Source: Papaver somniferum | Taxonomy: Eukaryota; Streptophyta; Magnoliopsida; Ranunculales; Papaveraceae | Assembly (NCBI RefSeq): GCF_003573695.1 | Contig: NC_039360.1 | Coordinates: 124,706,336-124,770,335, forward strand | DNA: 64,000 bases | Direction of reading: 5' to 3' | Notes under the pieces: generated by a model | Seen by the model: only the letters and a program-made list of their open reading frames with translations | Database searches by the model: none | What the model was told of the DNA's origin: nothing | Shown here: one piece after another, positions 21,100 through 34,144 of the stretch | Layout of the letters: each line of letters opens with the position of its first letter | How positions within the stretch are numbered: position 1 is the stretch's first letter | Translations under genes and position numbers: made by a program

Positions 21100-23320
21100 C
21101 TCAATCGATTCGCGACTCGACTAAACAAGCACCCAAATCATGTAACAATATTAATGGTGAATCATAAACGATAATACTGAGACAAAACTAATATGTCAAA
21201 CAAGGATTCATGTTATGTGAAATCAACTTTATCCATAACCAAAAATAATAATCTAGCTCATGTTCATGGAGTTCATAACAAGAAGAAAAAGAAAAGCTTT
21301 CATGTTGTAAAACCCTAGAATAAAAGTAGAAGTAGAGATTCCCCCTCACTGTTGTGTGAATAAGCTTTTTATATACTGACTTGTTCCGAATATCGACCAA
21401 CTCTGCTTCCATACGGCTCATGAGTGAAGCCCAGTAAAAACAAGTCCAAATCCATCTGAGTCAAATCGGATCACCGAGTCAACTCGCCTTAGTAAAAGAT
21501 CCGTCTGAATCTCCTTTATTTTCAGATAATGCTCAGACCAATTTCTGGCCAGTTTCTTCCTCCCTGCACAACCTAAACATTCATATATTCATCTTAATCA
21601 TCCGTTCAGGCCTAGCCATTGCATTACTGAAAGTAACAACACATCCTATTCAGTACCATGTCTCAAGATATATTCACAGCAAGAGCTTCACTTGGTCTCA
21701 ATTCCATGTTCTCTCCATCGGCAGTAGCTTATCTTTTTGTGCACCACCAGTGCCTTCAGCTCTGCTCTAAACCCATTTTACTCAACCATAGCTTCACTGC
21801 ACCTGTAGCTCTATCTGCAACTCTTTCTCAGCTCAAACTCTCACCAGAACATCATTACCAGCTCTTAGTCGCAGTTGCACCATCGGTTCTGTCTCAGGAC
21901 CATTACCACCACCTGACACCATCAATTCCTTGTCTTCAGATTCACTACCACTGCACATACCCACAGCTTCAATATCAAATAGCAACATTAACTTCTCTTT
22001 CCGTAACTTATAACTTCATTCTCTCCTTGTATTACAGGGCGATAACCTCTTCAGGTCAACTTCAGTTCATCCATCACCTTGTTCTTGTGCTCATAACAAT
22101 TCCTTGAAGCGACACCACTGCAAATCAATTTATGCAGCTGCAACTCCTACTTCCACAAGTTTGCAGCTTCATTACCAGCACCTCATCCTCTTTACTTCAT
22201 TGGTTCATCATCTTTGCCACCGCAGCTGCACCATTAACCAATTCTGCAGCTGTAATGCAATTCATCAGCAACAATGATCACCAGCATAAGTGCACAACAC
22301 CTTTTCACCTAGCCATTGCCTTTTACCGCCTATTCTGAGCTAGCACCACTAATTCCCACAGCCATCTCTGGCACTTCCTAAACTCATTGCCACAATCAAA
22401 CCCATTAACACAACACCACTATCCATTTTCCACAAGCACTGTCTCTAACTGCATTTGTGCTGTCCTATAACTCCTTTTCACTTCAATAGCATCAACTTCA
22501 CTTCATGCCTGCACAACCCCAGTCCACTATCTCTGCAGCTTCAATCATTTCACTAGAACGGCACCACCACTGCAATTCACACCTGCAATTCCAGCTCGAA
22601 CCATTCAACCACCACAAACTTGTCCACTGCATCTCCAAAACAACACCACTAGGACCATCATCCGTTTCTCATTGAGGTTCTGTGCAAAATAAAGCCATAT
22701 TAATTCACCTGAGTTCAAACACCACAACAAGACTATCACTACCATCTTTACTAATCACCAGTTCTATCTCAGTTTGATCTTCAATTCACCTGCACCCTTC
22801 ACAACATTGCCTTGTAACCTTGCATCACCTGCAACCGGCATAACCCATTTGTAGTCACAACCACCACCTTCTCTGTTACTTCACATCTCAAGAATGAGCT
22901 TAACCCTTCTTGTTCACCATCAACACCATTCCTGCAACTTACACAGCCACCATCTACCACCACCAGTTCATCCACCAATTTTAGATTGAAACCAAGCTAG
23001 AACAACCAATCTCCTCATTGTTATTACCATTCGAAATACCCTGCAAAGCATCAACAGTATCATCCCTGCAATTTCACTACCACAAATTTCATCTCCACAT
23101 CGAATCTTCACCCTTCTGCAGCAGCTAAATCCTCAATTTTCTTCTCTGATTTCATCAACAACATCTCATCTGGGATCCTAATTACAGAACCCCCATCGAT
23201 TCATTAAAGACACATAATCAATAACATCTCCCTGAGTTCAATTTCTTCATCTGACTTTATAGAAATGGCAAACCCTAACTACAACCACCATTTCCATCTG
23301 CAAAATCTCGATTCCTACAA
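21100..23320 (-). mobile_element. Diverged LTR related to family D, probably antisense
   Basis: From about 21150 (GGTGAATCATAAACGATAAT) it follows the order of the family D LTR at 32150 onward: GAGACAAAACTAAT, TCCATAACC, GGAGTTCATAACAAG, AAAGTAGAAG. It continues as the same C- and A-rich, G-poor sequence seen at 32480-33600. Divergence is much greater than between the two D LTRs. The 149- and 68-codon frames at 21658 and 22132 are compositional and not taken as genes. The right end abuts the family E LTR. Confidence 0.5.
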
Positions 23321-25681
23321 ACAGCGGGAGAAAAACAATAAGTATTAAAATAATGAAGAGGCGCTCATGGGGACAGGCCCACCGGCCGGCCGGCCATACC
23401 CTAGCCGTGGCCGGTCTGATGCCTCTCCCATTATTTTCCTTATTTTTGTTATTTCATGAACTCATGAAAACTCCTTGGTTTTAGCAACTTTCCTTGTTTT
23501 TGCAAAACTCATGAATTCTCCATAATTTCATGGATTCATGAAAAATAATATTATAAAATAGGAAAAGGTGTGCGGGACTGGGAAATCTAGCCGGTCGGCC
23601 ATGCTCAAGTCGTGGCCGGTCCCAAACCTTACAATCCTTAGCCTTTTATAATTATTATCCCTCAATTTCACGAAACTCCTCCGTTTCAACGAAAACTCAT
23701 GGATTCTCCATAACATCACGATTTCATGAAAAATAATAATATAAAATTAAAGAAAATATTGTGGGACCGGGAAACTAGCCGGACGGTCATGCCCTAGCCG
23801 TGGCCGGTCCCACACTTTACAATACCTAGTCTTTTATAATTATTATTTTCCTCAGTTCATGAAACTCCTTGGTATGAGCAAGATCATGATTTCGTCATAA
23901 TTTCTCAAATTTTGCTCAAATCATGAAAAACCAAGCCAACATGGTCACACGACCGGCTAGCCTCTCAAGGCAGTTTTAAATGTTAAAGTAATCTTATTTT
24001 AATATTTACAAAATATTGACCAATTAAGCATACATGCTCATTCCAACAAAAATCAAGAATTTCAGTCAAGATGAAACTCTTCTGAAAATTCACAATTTGC
24101 TCGAACGCACATCAGAAAATGCTGAAACTCTCAGTACGGAGACATGGACACCACGGAAACACGTGCATGCCTTCATGACCTACCAGAGTCATCCTTAGGG
24201 ATTGCACAAAGCCGGTCCCACACGATTTCATAATTCTGACCTAATTTGCTCAATTTCTCATATTGGGCCCAAACTCTCTCCAACCAACCTAGGGATTGCT
24301 CAAAAGACCAAAAACTGGTCACGTGACCACCAAGACTCGATCTCATGCTCTCCTGGTCGGTCCCCATATTTCATACCTAGGTTTTATCACCTAATGTTGA
24401 ACCCAACAATATTTCAGTAAATGATGAAATCAGCATTTAATCATCATTCCTTCACCGACTGGTCAACTCAAGACCCTGGTGCAAGCTCACTCGAGCATTC
24501 AGGAACCACATGGTCGTCCATCATCCCATGTGGTTGGTCCCTCTTCACTCATGACCAACTTTCATCAATTCGTCAATTGATGAAGGATTGATCAAAATCA
24601 GGGTTTCGAACAAACGCTCCACGAATCACCATTCTGAGCAAGTTCAAACACTAAATTGTGTTGATCCAGCGAGCAACATCTAGATTAATTATACAATATT
24701 CAGTAATTTACCAATATTTTAATTAGTATTTTATTGGGTCACGTCACCGGTAAATAATTCGTTGAATTGAGCAATACTTGCTCAGTTGCTCGAATAATCC
24801 ACATGTATTCAGTAACTCATCAATATTCAACAACTCGTCGAATTTACAACATTCTCTCAGACGAGCAATATTAATATTCATGAATCGCTGAGAATTTTGT
24901 CAATCATGCTCGATTCAACAAAATTTAGACTCACTGTCTAATCAGTCAACAACTTACTAACTAAGACATGTTTGTCATACAGACTCCACGATTCGTGAGA
25001 CATCAATCACGTCACAAATGGGGGATATCACTTAGGGTTTTGGTCTGGCGATCTACGGCACGTGGATTCATCCACGACGAGAAATGTGTGTAAGTCGTGC
25101 AAACGGTTGAAGGAGTTAGCAAAGTAGTGGGTGCACGATCAGTCAAGTCTCCACACGACATGGAACTGACTTTAACACGATCTCCCACTTTCCCACTCTT
25201 TCACTCAACAAACCGTCACACTTACAGGGATCAAGGTTTTCACGACTCTGACAATATAAATAAGTCTCTGAATCAATGATTGAAACAACAAATGATCACT
25301 AGCTATCAGCAATTGTCGAATTTCTCGAGTAACTACTCTCAAGAATTCATCAATCTATCAGAACTTATTCGAACTCATCATTTAACCAAAAATTGCAGAA
25401 ACCTTCAGCACATCCACAATCCTTGATCATCACGGATCCCACACAATTCTCATCTTCCCTCCTACAGATCAACCCATCTCCCTCTTTGCGACCGAATTGA
25501 CTCTGGAATGTCCATTGAATTGGTTTAGGCCGGAGTCCTACAGATTGATATCTCGAATCTAAGCACTCCTTTTGCAGTGCATCTGTGTGAGGTTAAGCAG
25601 TTTGCTCGGTTGAGGAGTCTCGGCAACACGCTCGTTTCTTCACTTCCCTAAAAACCATCGAATCGTTTTTCCCCATCTACA
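23321..25681 (+). repeat. 5' LTR of element E, lacking its first about 1 kb
   Basis: It starts at AGCGGGAGAAAAACAATAAG and ends GTTTTTCCCCATCTACA. It matches 41080-43436 throughout by eye. The first about 1 kb of the 3' LTR (40080-41080) has no counterpart on the left, where a family D-like LTR adjoins instead. It contains about 190-bp sub-repeats, each carrying a GGGACCGG...CCGGTCCC hairpin. Confidence 0.8.
23365..23965. repeat. About 190-bp tandem sub-repeats with long GC-rich inverted repeats, inside LTR E
   Basis: Three to four units, each with a GC-rich cassette (centred near 23395, 23600, 23790) set in AT-rich sequence rich in TCATGAA. In the third, TGTGGGACCGG at 23760-23770 and CCGGTCCCACA at 23804-23814 are perfect 11-bp inverted repeats. 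The same units recur in the 3' LTR at about 41130-41720. Confidence 0.75.
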
Positions 25682-25701
25682 GATTTTCGACCACAGTGGG
25701 A
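25682..25701 (+). promoter_or_regulatory. Probable primer binding site of element E
   Basis: GATTTTCGACCACAGTGGGA directly follows the LTR end. It resembles the tRNA-Arg-type primer sites of Tat/Ogre elements (GCGACTCxxCTGGGGA pattern), but degenerate. Assignment is tentative. Confidence 0.4.
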
Positions 25702-25738
25702 GATTAATCTCTCGGTTGAAATTTCACATTTTCACAAG

Positions 25739-26488
25739 ATGGCTGGTCTTAGGTCTGGGTTAGTCACAAATCCCAAAGCAAACAACGCCAGTACTAGCAA
25801 CAATGGTGGTACTCCAGAAACTACTCTTGCTTCCAACATCAGCACTGGTGACACCACTCCTCCTCAAACCAACATTGGAAACAATCCCATCTTTGGCTGG
25901 TCTTCCGAAGAAATCGGAGAAAATCTGCCTACCATAGCTGATTTTGTGAAGGTGCAAGAGACTCTTGCCAAAAATCAGATTGACACGGCTGCAACACAGA
26001 AAGAGCTGTGCAATTATCTCAAAACTCTCACTGACAAGATGACAGAGAAAACTCGAGAGAAAGGAAAATCCAAAGAAACATCTTCGCATGCTGATCCTGA
26101 AGTCACTCTGATCCATGTAGTAGATGATAATGAAGTCCACAAGGCTGCAGATAATACACCAACAAAGAAACCTGCAGGCTTCATCACTCGTGAGGACATG
26201 AAACTCTTCATGGCGGATCGAGGAAAAGACAAAGCATCATCTGTTCACCGTCATCAACCTCCATATCCTGCTGCTACGCAAAGAATTCCTCTCCCGAAGG
26301 GCTACACTTCCCCAACATTGTACAAAGGAACAGGGAATGCTCGAGAACACGCCTGTCGATTCATGGAGGCACTAAGAGAGCCTTGCTGGAGAATCTGCGA
26401 TTCCAAACTTTTTCAGAACTTCATGAAGCAGGCAAGCGATCATCAACTACCACACATGCTTTACTGGAAAGAGAAAGACCTAGACTGA
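25739..26488 (+). pseudogene. gag: Gypsy-type gag N-terminal part, truncated
   Basis: 249 codons from ATG. Residues 1-60 are Ser/Thr/Asn-rich linker; 60-115 are helical with EKTREKGKSKE. From about residue 183 comes the conserved capsid entry LPKGYTSPTLYKGTGNAREH followed by ACRFMEAL, the counterpart of LPxGYxPPxLxKFDGxGNPREHVxRFxEAL in Ty3/gypsy gag. After EALRE the frame leaves the family pattern and stops at DLD, so the capsid core and nucleocapsid are lost by deletion and frameshift. The distance from the LTR (57 bp) is usual for a gag start. Confidence 0.7.
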
Positions 26489-26752
26489 GAACCTCGTGAT
26501 ACTCAGTGTCTCTTCAACAAACAATATAACCTCCAACCTTCCATGAACATTGATGAAGGAAGCAAAAGGAAAGCCGAAGCCCCATAGAAAAAGCACACTT
26601 CTCCAATCTCTCAGGATCCTTCGGAAGCGCAAAGAAAGGATAACCAATCCTGAAATGCACAAACCTCAGCCCTGAACCTTCATCCACAAACAAGGATATG
26701 CACGACTGGGGACTGCTTACCAGTCCATCTCAGAGGAAATGAATTCGAAAGA

Positions 26753-27017
26753 ATGTTGATCGATGCTGACATCGTCATCAACATCGTTCCACTGAAAACC
26801 CTCAGAGCCGATGGCATCACTCGACAAGAATCTACTTGTCATCCCATCATTAGAGCACTTGGAGAAATTTCGAACTTTGACGAGGTTGAAGCAAGAACCT
26901 GCAAAAGATGCATAGACATTCGTCAAGAGGTTCCGCACTCAGACAAGTCTCATTCCTTCCATGTCTATGTCATTTATTTACTCACATGTTATCCTAGCAT
27001 GGGGACTCAATTCTGTT
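26753..27017 (+). pseudogene. Retropepsin-like protease remnant of element E
   Basis: The frame opens MLIDADIVINIVPLKTLRAD and continues GITRQES, matching the gypsy protease pattern LIDSGAxVNIxPLKTLxxxG. The catalytic D-S/T-G triad reads D-A-D, so the enzyme would be inactive. Further on, PIIRALGEISNFDE corresponds to the later IIxGFGE block. It stops after about 88 codons. Confidence 0.6.
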
Positions 27018-27300
27018 AGCAACTCTGTAATACGTCATGAATGGTAGCTTCACCATATTAGTATTTCACTGAGTGGTCGAATCTGACACCGCTTTGAATC
27101 GAGCGTTTCACCGAGACATTCACTACTGAGAGATAACAGAAGCATTTAAAAGAACAGTTTGGGCATTTCTCCATAGAATTGTAGGAATGTCCACGAGTAT
27201 CAGAAATCTTTGATGTCTTCACAAGTGTTGAATCCCGCTGTCGCAGCGGAATGCCGAATCTACAGAAGACAGTTGGGGCCGAGACGATCAAACCTAAGAC

Positions 27301-27600
27301 ATGCTCAAGGGATATGAAGCTTCAACTCTCAAGCATCTAAGAAGTCTTCAACTTGTACTCCCAATCAAAGAGTACACCTTCAATAATGGCGCCTCTGGCT
27401 TCAGCACAAATATCTCGACATTGATTCAACACCAGCACGATCAAAGCGTAAATGAACTACAATCGACAAGTCTTCACTATCCCATGGTAAGACTTCTGAA
27501 GCAGATCCAACATCATTCATCCATGGATGGCACAAACTCCTTCAACATACACTGGGGACTTGATCTTATTGGAGAAATTGATTCAAATATATTTCAATAA
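27301..27600 (+). pseudogene. Possible integrase remnant of element E
   Basis: Near the end of a 99-codon frame, the sequence HWGLDLIGEID resembles the start of the gypsy integrase catalytic core (WGxDLIGxI). Nothing else of the frame is recognisable. The whole reverse transcriptase/RNase H region is missing between here and the protease remnant. Confidence 0.4.
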
Positions 27601-27914
27601 ATGTTATCCACATAACAAGTTATTACAGACTGATGTAATTCCATGAAACGTCATCAACGGAACTTCTCTACATCACGAACCTTGCACGACCAAGGAACTT
27701 TTTCTCCTCACATCTAGAATGGAGACTGCCGCTTTTATATGCCACAACAACATCGATTCCCTGACGAAACCACTGTGGAGAATTTGGGTTGAAATCCTAG
27801 TACACCTTCATCTTAGGAATGCTCAACTCACCAATCAGTTCGTGCATATAAAAGAGGAGCAAAGACTATGTCGATAATCTAGCCTTTTCAGTCTTTGAAG
27901 CAACTCCAAACATA

Positions 27915-28022
27915 GTATCGGCATCAACAAGGATACGTGGAGGAACTCCATTCATAGTCTCAGCATCAACAAGAACATCTGGAGAAAATTCAGTCGTGAT
28001 CTCAGCATCAACAACGGTCTCA
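27915..28022. repeat. 42-bp minisatellite, about 2.5 copies
   Basis: GCATCAACAA starts at 27921, 27963 and 28005 (exact 42-bp spacing). The repeat keeps a reading frame on the - strand as a 14-residue unit of the type VLVDAETMxGVPPR. It lies within element E; a coding role is doubtful. Confidence 0.7.
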
Positions 28023-30630
28023 GGAACAACATCCTTATAACAGGGCTTCATAAACTAACCACTCTCTGAAGTATTACACATGAAGAGGACTTCTCCATGA
28101 ACTAATGATTCATATCAAGATGTGTATACATGATAACATTTTCACATGAAAGTCTTCCCAAAGCTTACACGACTGGCGGGCACAATCCCAAGTCTTCTAC
28201 AAGATGTTCTCATCACCTCTACAAATGAGATACAACACACTTCAGGCCATGAGTTTACAAAAACGTAACAATGGGTGATGAATGGGACAATGCTTCCTGA
28301 ACTAAAGATGTTCGTCTATGTCTCTTCTACAACATACCAAAAGAGCGCATCAATCGGACATACGAGCTGAAAGATATGTCCTTTACCGTCAGGTCTATGG
28401 AATCTGAAAAATTCGTACGGGATTACAAATTACAAATGTGCACGCTTCGTTGGCTAACCTCTACAACACCAAATTGAGTGATTCTTTTCTCATGTGATAA
28501 CTCAGTCTCTTAGCTTCAAAACTTGGGGTCAAGCATCGAATTCCGACGTCGTATGAGGTTCCTACAGTTTCCAGAGCATACAACATGCAAGCAGCAATTC
28601 TTAGACGGGATTCATAACTTCCACAGTCGATCGGTGTCCACCGGGTCATTCCGCTAAGTCCTTCATCAAGGTACCTCCAACTTCGACCACCTAGGTCTTT
28701 ACATCAATTTTTCTACCTGGGTCCTCTATCTAGGTCTTGTCAGAAGAAGGAAAAACGAAAAGAGAGATTTAACAAAATACTGGGGACTGACGGTCCACTG
28801 ATCATGGCGATAAGTCTCACAGTCCAAGACTAGTGACACCAGACTCTCATGTGTTGATCATTCATCATAAAAGGAATGTTGCCACCGGGACATGCAATCA
28901 TAATCATTACATCACCCCCTCTTGGGAGCAACCTCGGTGATGGTCTTGTGATCAGGGTTTCAGAAGTGATGTTTCTACGACTGATAGAAACAAGATGGCG
29001 CTGCAAGCACCATGCTCATGTATCAATCAAGGAGTCCTGATCTCAAATGAATCAATGAAATCAAAATCCTTCACCAACCGTTCAATACACGAGGGAATGG
29101 TTTAAAGACGCAACAAGAGTGTTTTACAACATGCCCGTCTAAGATAATTTTACGCTTCCATGTATAATACGAAGAACTGGGAGCAATTGGTGAAGCATCT
29201 ATGGATAGGTCATATACCATTCTCTTCGTATGGATGTCCTCTACAACATATCCAAAATTCACATCAATCCGAGAAACGAGCAAAGAGATGTGACCAAAAC
29301 ATTGGACAACATACAATCTGAAAAAGTTCTGAAAGTCTCCAAGTTTACTGTTTCGCTTTTTTCATGCCATAAAAATGCTCAAAACTCAAAAAGCTTCTTT
29401 GAAAAAGCTTGGAAGTTTTCTGGGCTTGAAGATACATATGCAGATTGCGAAAATCCAACTTCGTACGAAGATTATACAGTGTTTTTACTAAAAAGCTGGA
29501 GTCTGAAATTTTCTGGTGACGTATTTCAGCAAAATTACTCGTATACTCACATGGATTATCATTCATTCATTCAAAAATCATCAATTTAATACTTATATAA
29601 AGATATTACAGGAGATATACTTACTAGGGGAGTTTCTAAATTATTTGAAGGCTTAGCAACGCCGAAATCTCCATCGGCAACGCCGCTATCTCCATTCGGT
29701 TCGGGAATTCTCCATATTTTCATGTCCCAAAGAAGAGCACGCTTCGTCAACATGCTTCTTGTCTACAATGATTTCCTCCTGGGTACATCGACAACAATTA
29801 TTATTATTTCACTCAATGAGATGCCACGATCACCTGCACGAAAGAGATACTCACATCGACTTCTTCATCAGTGCTGGAAACCAATGAGTGTTCCCTCGGT
29901 GGGAGTCGCTCACACGGTGCAAATAATGTGATGTTCACATGATGGAAGTTTCGTGAATTGTTCACAATTTTATGAAAATCACGTTATGGTTGTGAATAAC
30001 GAATTTTGTTCGTCTTTGCAGGTTTGAAGGAGCGAACAAATTCTCGAGATTGTAATCACTACAACTAGTGAAATTGTAAATAGGTAAGAGTTGGATAGTT
30101 ACCATTTTTGTAGACGCTGTTGTGAGCACCTCTATTCCATGATTCATTGTTTTGTTGAATCCTGCGCTTTGTATGAACGATGTTCCGAAGTATCCACTTT
30201 GCAAGAATGACTGACTCCCATGATGATAATTCCAAAGATGGTGTTTCCAGAGATGACATCTCTACGGATGCAACTTTAAGAAATGGTACTTCTGGTACCT
30301 CTGAGTGATAGTAAGAGATCCTTCATACTGAGTTGTACTTCTGGTTATTCCATTAGCTTTACCACAGGATGATTGAATAGTGAGATCCCTAATCAATGTA
30401 GACTCCACGGAAATGGAAGAAAGTCTACGGGAGCGGAGAACCCAGCAGTAAGGACTACAGGATGACGTGCAGTCCCCAGCCGTTTCTTTGGTGAGTTGTT
30501 AGCGCTCCTTGTGTCATGACTTTTCCCTGCCCGTGCAATTAGGATCATGAGATCAAGGTTTGTTATTTATTTTCAGACTTTTGCTCCATGACGGTCTTCA
30601 ACTTGTTCCCGGACAAACAATTCATGAATT
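28023..30630. other. Noncoding 3' internal region of element E
   Basis: No gene seen. A segment near 28310-28430 (CTACAACATACCAAAAGAGC, GAATCTGAAAAA) recurs diverged near 29230-29340 (CTACAACATATCCAAAATTC, CAATCTGAAAAA), an old internal duplication about 0.9 kb apart. The 119-codon frame at 29230 lies across one copy and is not credible as a gene. Confidence 0.5.
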
Positions 30631-30656
30631 GTGCATACACTACCAGATAACAAAAT

Positions 30657-31217
30657 CCATGCAAACATTATTTCATCGAAAATTGTTTACTTCTAGCCAT
30701 GTTGAAGATCAAAAACTTAATTTCACATAAGTTTTCAATGTGTGAACATTCACTGGTTTTTCAAAAATTGGACAGACGTCCATTCTACAATTTTGAAAAC
30801 TTACATACAGACATTATTTCACCGTGAATAATTGTCTACTTTCAACAGTTGTTCAAAATCAAAACTTTGATTTTACAAAATATATATTTTAACGTGAAAC
30901 CCATGTAACTTTGAAAATATATATGTATATTTTCTCCCTCTCGCGAGCATCTGTCTTTGAAACAAGAAGTGTATTTTCAAAAATTTAAGAAAGCTCACAT
31001 ATCGAAAATAAATTTTTTCATGAAAGCTCATAGACAAAAAAATTTATTGCTAACAGACGCACGTCTATTCAAAAAAAAAAAAAATTCTCTCGTACGAGCA
31101 TCCACCTTTGAACCGAGAGTTTATTCCCTTTTGTGAAATCTCACATATTTAAAAAAAAAAAATTTGGCTTTCGTGAAAGCGCATAGACAAAAATTTTATC
31201 ACTAGACTCGGGTCTAT
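30657..31217. repeat. Two diverged tandem repeats in the 3' region of element E
   Basis: A unit with ACATTATTTCAxCGxxAATTGT occurs near 30666 and 30804. A second unit of about 145 bp beginning with CTCTCG...GAGCATC occurs near 30937 and 31087, each ending with a GACxxxxGTCTATT motif. Tandem repeats in the 3' untranslated region are a known habit of Tat/Ogre elements. Confidence 0.6.
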
Positions 31218-31433
31218 TTTGTTTATTTCCAAAACCTAATAAAACATGGGTTTCCTTTTTTGGACTCGGGCCCATGAATCCTAAACCGACCATAACTAGG
31301 TTTCTGAACGCCCAAATCAGCAGTGCCTCATCTCTCCACGCTTACGAAATGACACTCTATCTTGCTATCAGGGTCCTTATCTTTGCTTTTGCCCGTACAT
31401 GACACCAGTGGGGCGAATCGAGGATTCTGAAGC

Positions 31434-34130
31434 TGATCGCTCTCGTATGCGTCAAAAATAAATTACTTTCTCACTACTCAAAATATATAATATAGCAAGG
31501 GTAAGAAAGGATCGTTCCCACATAGAGGACTAGGTTGTCAATACGTTTCGTTTTCTTAAATAAACAAGGGGGTTTTTTATGATTTTGATATACTAAAATA
31601 AATAAAAGCGAACAATAAAGGTAAACAAATCAAATCAATAATGTAAAGATATTGGTTAAGGGTTTCGTCTTCAATCACAAACATGTTTTCGACACAATAA
31701 CTAGAATTGATAATTTAATCTCAACTTTTATCAAAGGCCCTAGGATACCTTGATCGCAAAAATATGTCGCAAATCTCCTCTTATCATCAACAAACACATT
31801 AAAAGATGCGAATATGAATTCTATCTAAGAGAACAACCTAACGTGTAAAAGCACTAATCAAGTTTAATTCCCTAGATGCATTAAATTTTATGAAATCAGG
31901 CCAATCAAATCAATTGAACGTGTAATACGCACTAATCCGATTTAACAAAGGTTACTACTCACTTGTGACTATTAGGATGTATCACTACAACCAATATTCA
32001 CAATTATGCTACTTGTATTCAAGGAGTATCACGTTTACGTATAATAAACCCTAAACTAGCAATAGATATGACTACGAGTTCTACCAATTTGCAACTTGAC
32101 GAAACTAACAATCAATCATACATGAGATATTTCTAGTGAATCATAATCGATAATTGTGAGACAAAACTAATTTATTGACCAAAAAACATGCTTTGTAAAA
32201 TCCAACTAATCCATAACCAATGGTAAAATTAAGTACTCATGGCATAGGAGTTCATAACAAGGAGAAAAAGAAAACTCATGTTTCTAATCCTAGAACCCAA
32301 AAGTAGAAGAAGAAGATATACCAAATTGTCTCTAAGCTTCCCTATATATAGAATTTTGTAACCTCTTCTTTAAGAAAACTAGGAAACCTAGTTGTTCCCC
32401 GTGCATCACACCCCGTGCAAAGTGACTTGCCAAACTCTGTCCAAAAACAGACGTCCAAGGCTGTTCGTGTAAATATGTTGGCTAAATAGCTTATCGGGCT
32501 CGCACTCAAGATCCATCCCACTTGGTAGCTTAACTGTCAATGGCTTGTCAGTCTGCCAAAACTGACAGCACAATCTCTGCTCACTTATCCAGTGAACTTC
32601 TCTGTTCCCTGATTGTTTTTCTTTCACTCGGACTTAACTCTCTCCCAGACCGTAACTCCATATCCACAGCTTTACCAACTGCTTCTCGTCATTACTCATC
32701 TCGTGTTATCACAGGTTGGAGCTCTCATCTTCTGTCCACCAACGGTATCACAGCTTCGAACCCGAGTTCTCTACAGATTCTGATAATCACTGTACGTTCT
32801 CAGCAAGCCAAGACCAACTCCATCGTCAGTTCATCATTCACAGTAACTGCAGTGAAGCTCCTTCTCGAGAGTCTCCATCTCCATCCACTGTTAAGCTCTT
32901 CTCGAAATTCTTCCATGCTTAACCGTTGAAAAACACCAACTGCCACAGCAACAGCCTTCATTTCATAATCGACTGCCAATAATGGCAGCAACTCCATTTT
33001 CTATTCCTCTTCATTCCCGTCACTACCATGCTCAGGTTATCTTCGGTCTTCATCAAATCTTCCACCAGAAACCAATATTATCATTCATACTCGAACAGAC
33101 TTCTCAATCTCTCCCTGACTTCTTCATGCTCGATCTCGTCATCACTTCCATATTCATATTGCGGTCATCAATGGCATCGCCAACAAAAACCTTTATTCTC
33201 AAACCCATTAGCACCAATGCAAATATACCCATAAACCCTACAGCAGCACAGCTTTTCCTTTATCGATCATTACCAGCTCGACTGATCTTATCACTCATCT
33301 CCGTTATTCCCTATCCAACAGACCACAACAAAAATCAATTATGTTTCCAACCCATCTCAAAAAGACCAGTGTTTTTCAGTCCTTTTTACGAACACTAACT
33401 GCACCAACTCGTTCAACTTCCTCTGCTGATTCTTTCTTCACTGAATTCTCGATTGATTTCAAATTCAACGAAACCCATTCATTCTAACCTTTCACAGACG
33501 CATATAAGCTTAATCTCCTTCATTCATTATCTGTTTCAATGGAAACGAGCTCCTCATCATCCATGTCTTGTCTCGGCTAATAACCACATCTGAATCTTCT
33601 CCAGGTTCTCAATATAACACACAATGCCTTCGCCTTAACTGATGAGCAATCGTGACATAAGGCTTGCCGGCGAGAAGGACTTGGTGCAGAGGTGGACTTT
33701 ATGATTGAGCTGGAACGGGAACACTTTATGAAAATATCGACCAACTTCTGTAGTTTTAGGAAGTAGAATCAGGTGGCCTTTAGTAAATTAATCGGGTGCC
33801 TATAACAGTTTTGTTGGTTCTCAAGTTTTCGACAACTTCGGCTTGCTTCATATGCTTCCAGATTCTTCATACGACGTCGGATTGACTTCATTCTTTTGCC
33901 ATTGGCTTCGTATTTTCGTGCTCTTCGAGATGATATCAAGGCCTCCTAGATAATTCTGCCTCTTTTATAACCAATTGGACGATTTCTTGTTCTTTTCCTC
34001 CGTACAACTCCAAATGACTCCATGACACCTGATAAACTCAAAATCAATCATAAGATACATAATTTACAAGAAAACTCGCAAAGAAAGCATAAATACTAGA
34101 TATAAAATTAGGTGTTTTAGACACCTATCA
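31434..34130 (-). repeat. 3' LTR of element D
   Basis: On + it starts TGATCGCTCTCGTATGCG and ends ACACCTATCA, so on - it starts TGATAGGTGT and ends GATCA. Its middle (about 32400-33600) is C-rich, with open frames on + that are antisense to the element and not conserved in frame between the two LTRs. Confidence 0.85.
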
Positions 34131-34144
34131 AATTCCCCCACACT
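34131..34144 (-). promoter_or_regulatory. Polypurine tract of element D
   Basis: AGTGTGGGGGAATT on -, directly before the LTR start TGATAGGTG. Confidence 0.8.

Noticed and set aside
21658..22338. 149- and 68-codon frames on +
   Set aside because: They lie in a diverged family D-like LTR with strong C and A bias; no domain, no conservation with the corresponding D LTR frames.
29230..29589. 119-codon frame on +
   Set aside because: It overlaps an old internal duplication of element E and resembles no protein; the related segment at 28310 is not open in the same way.
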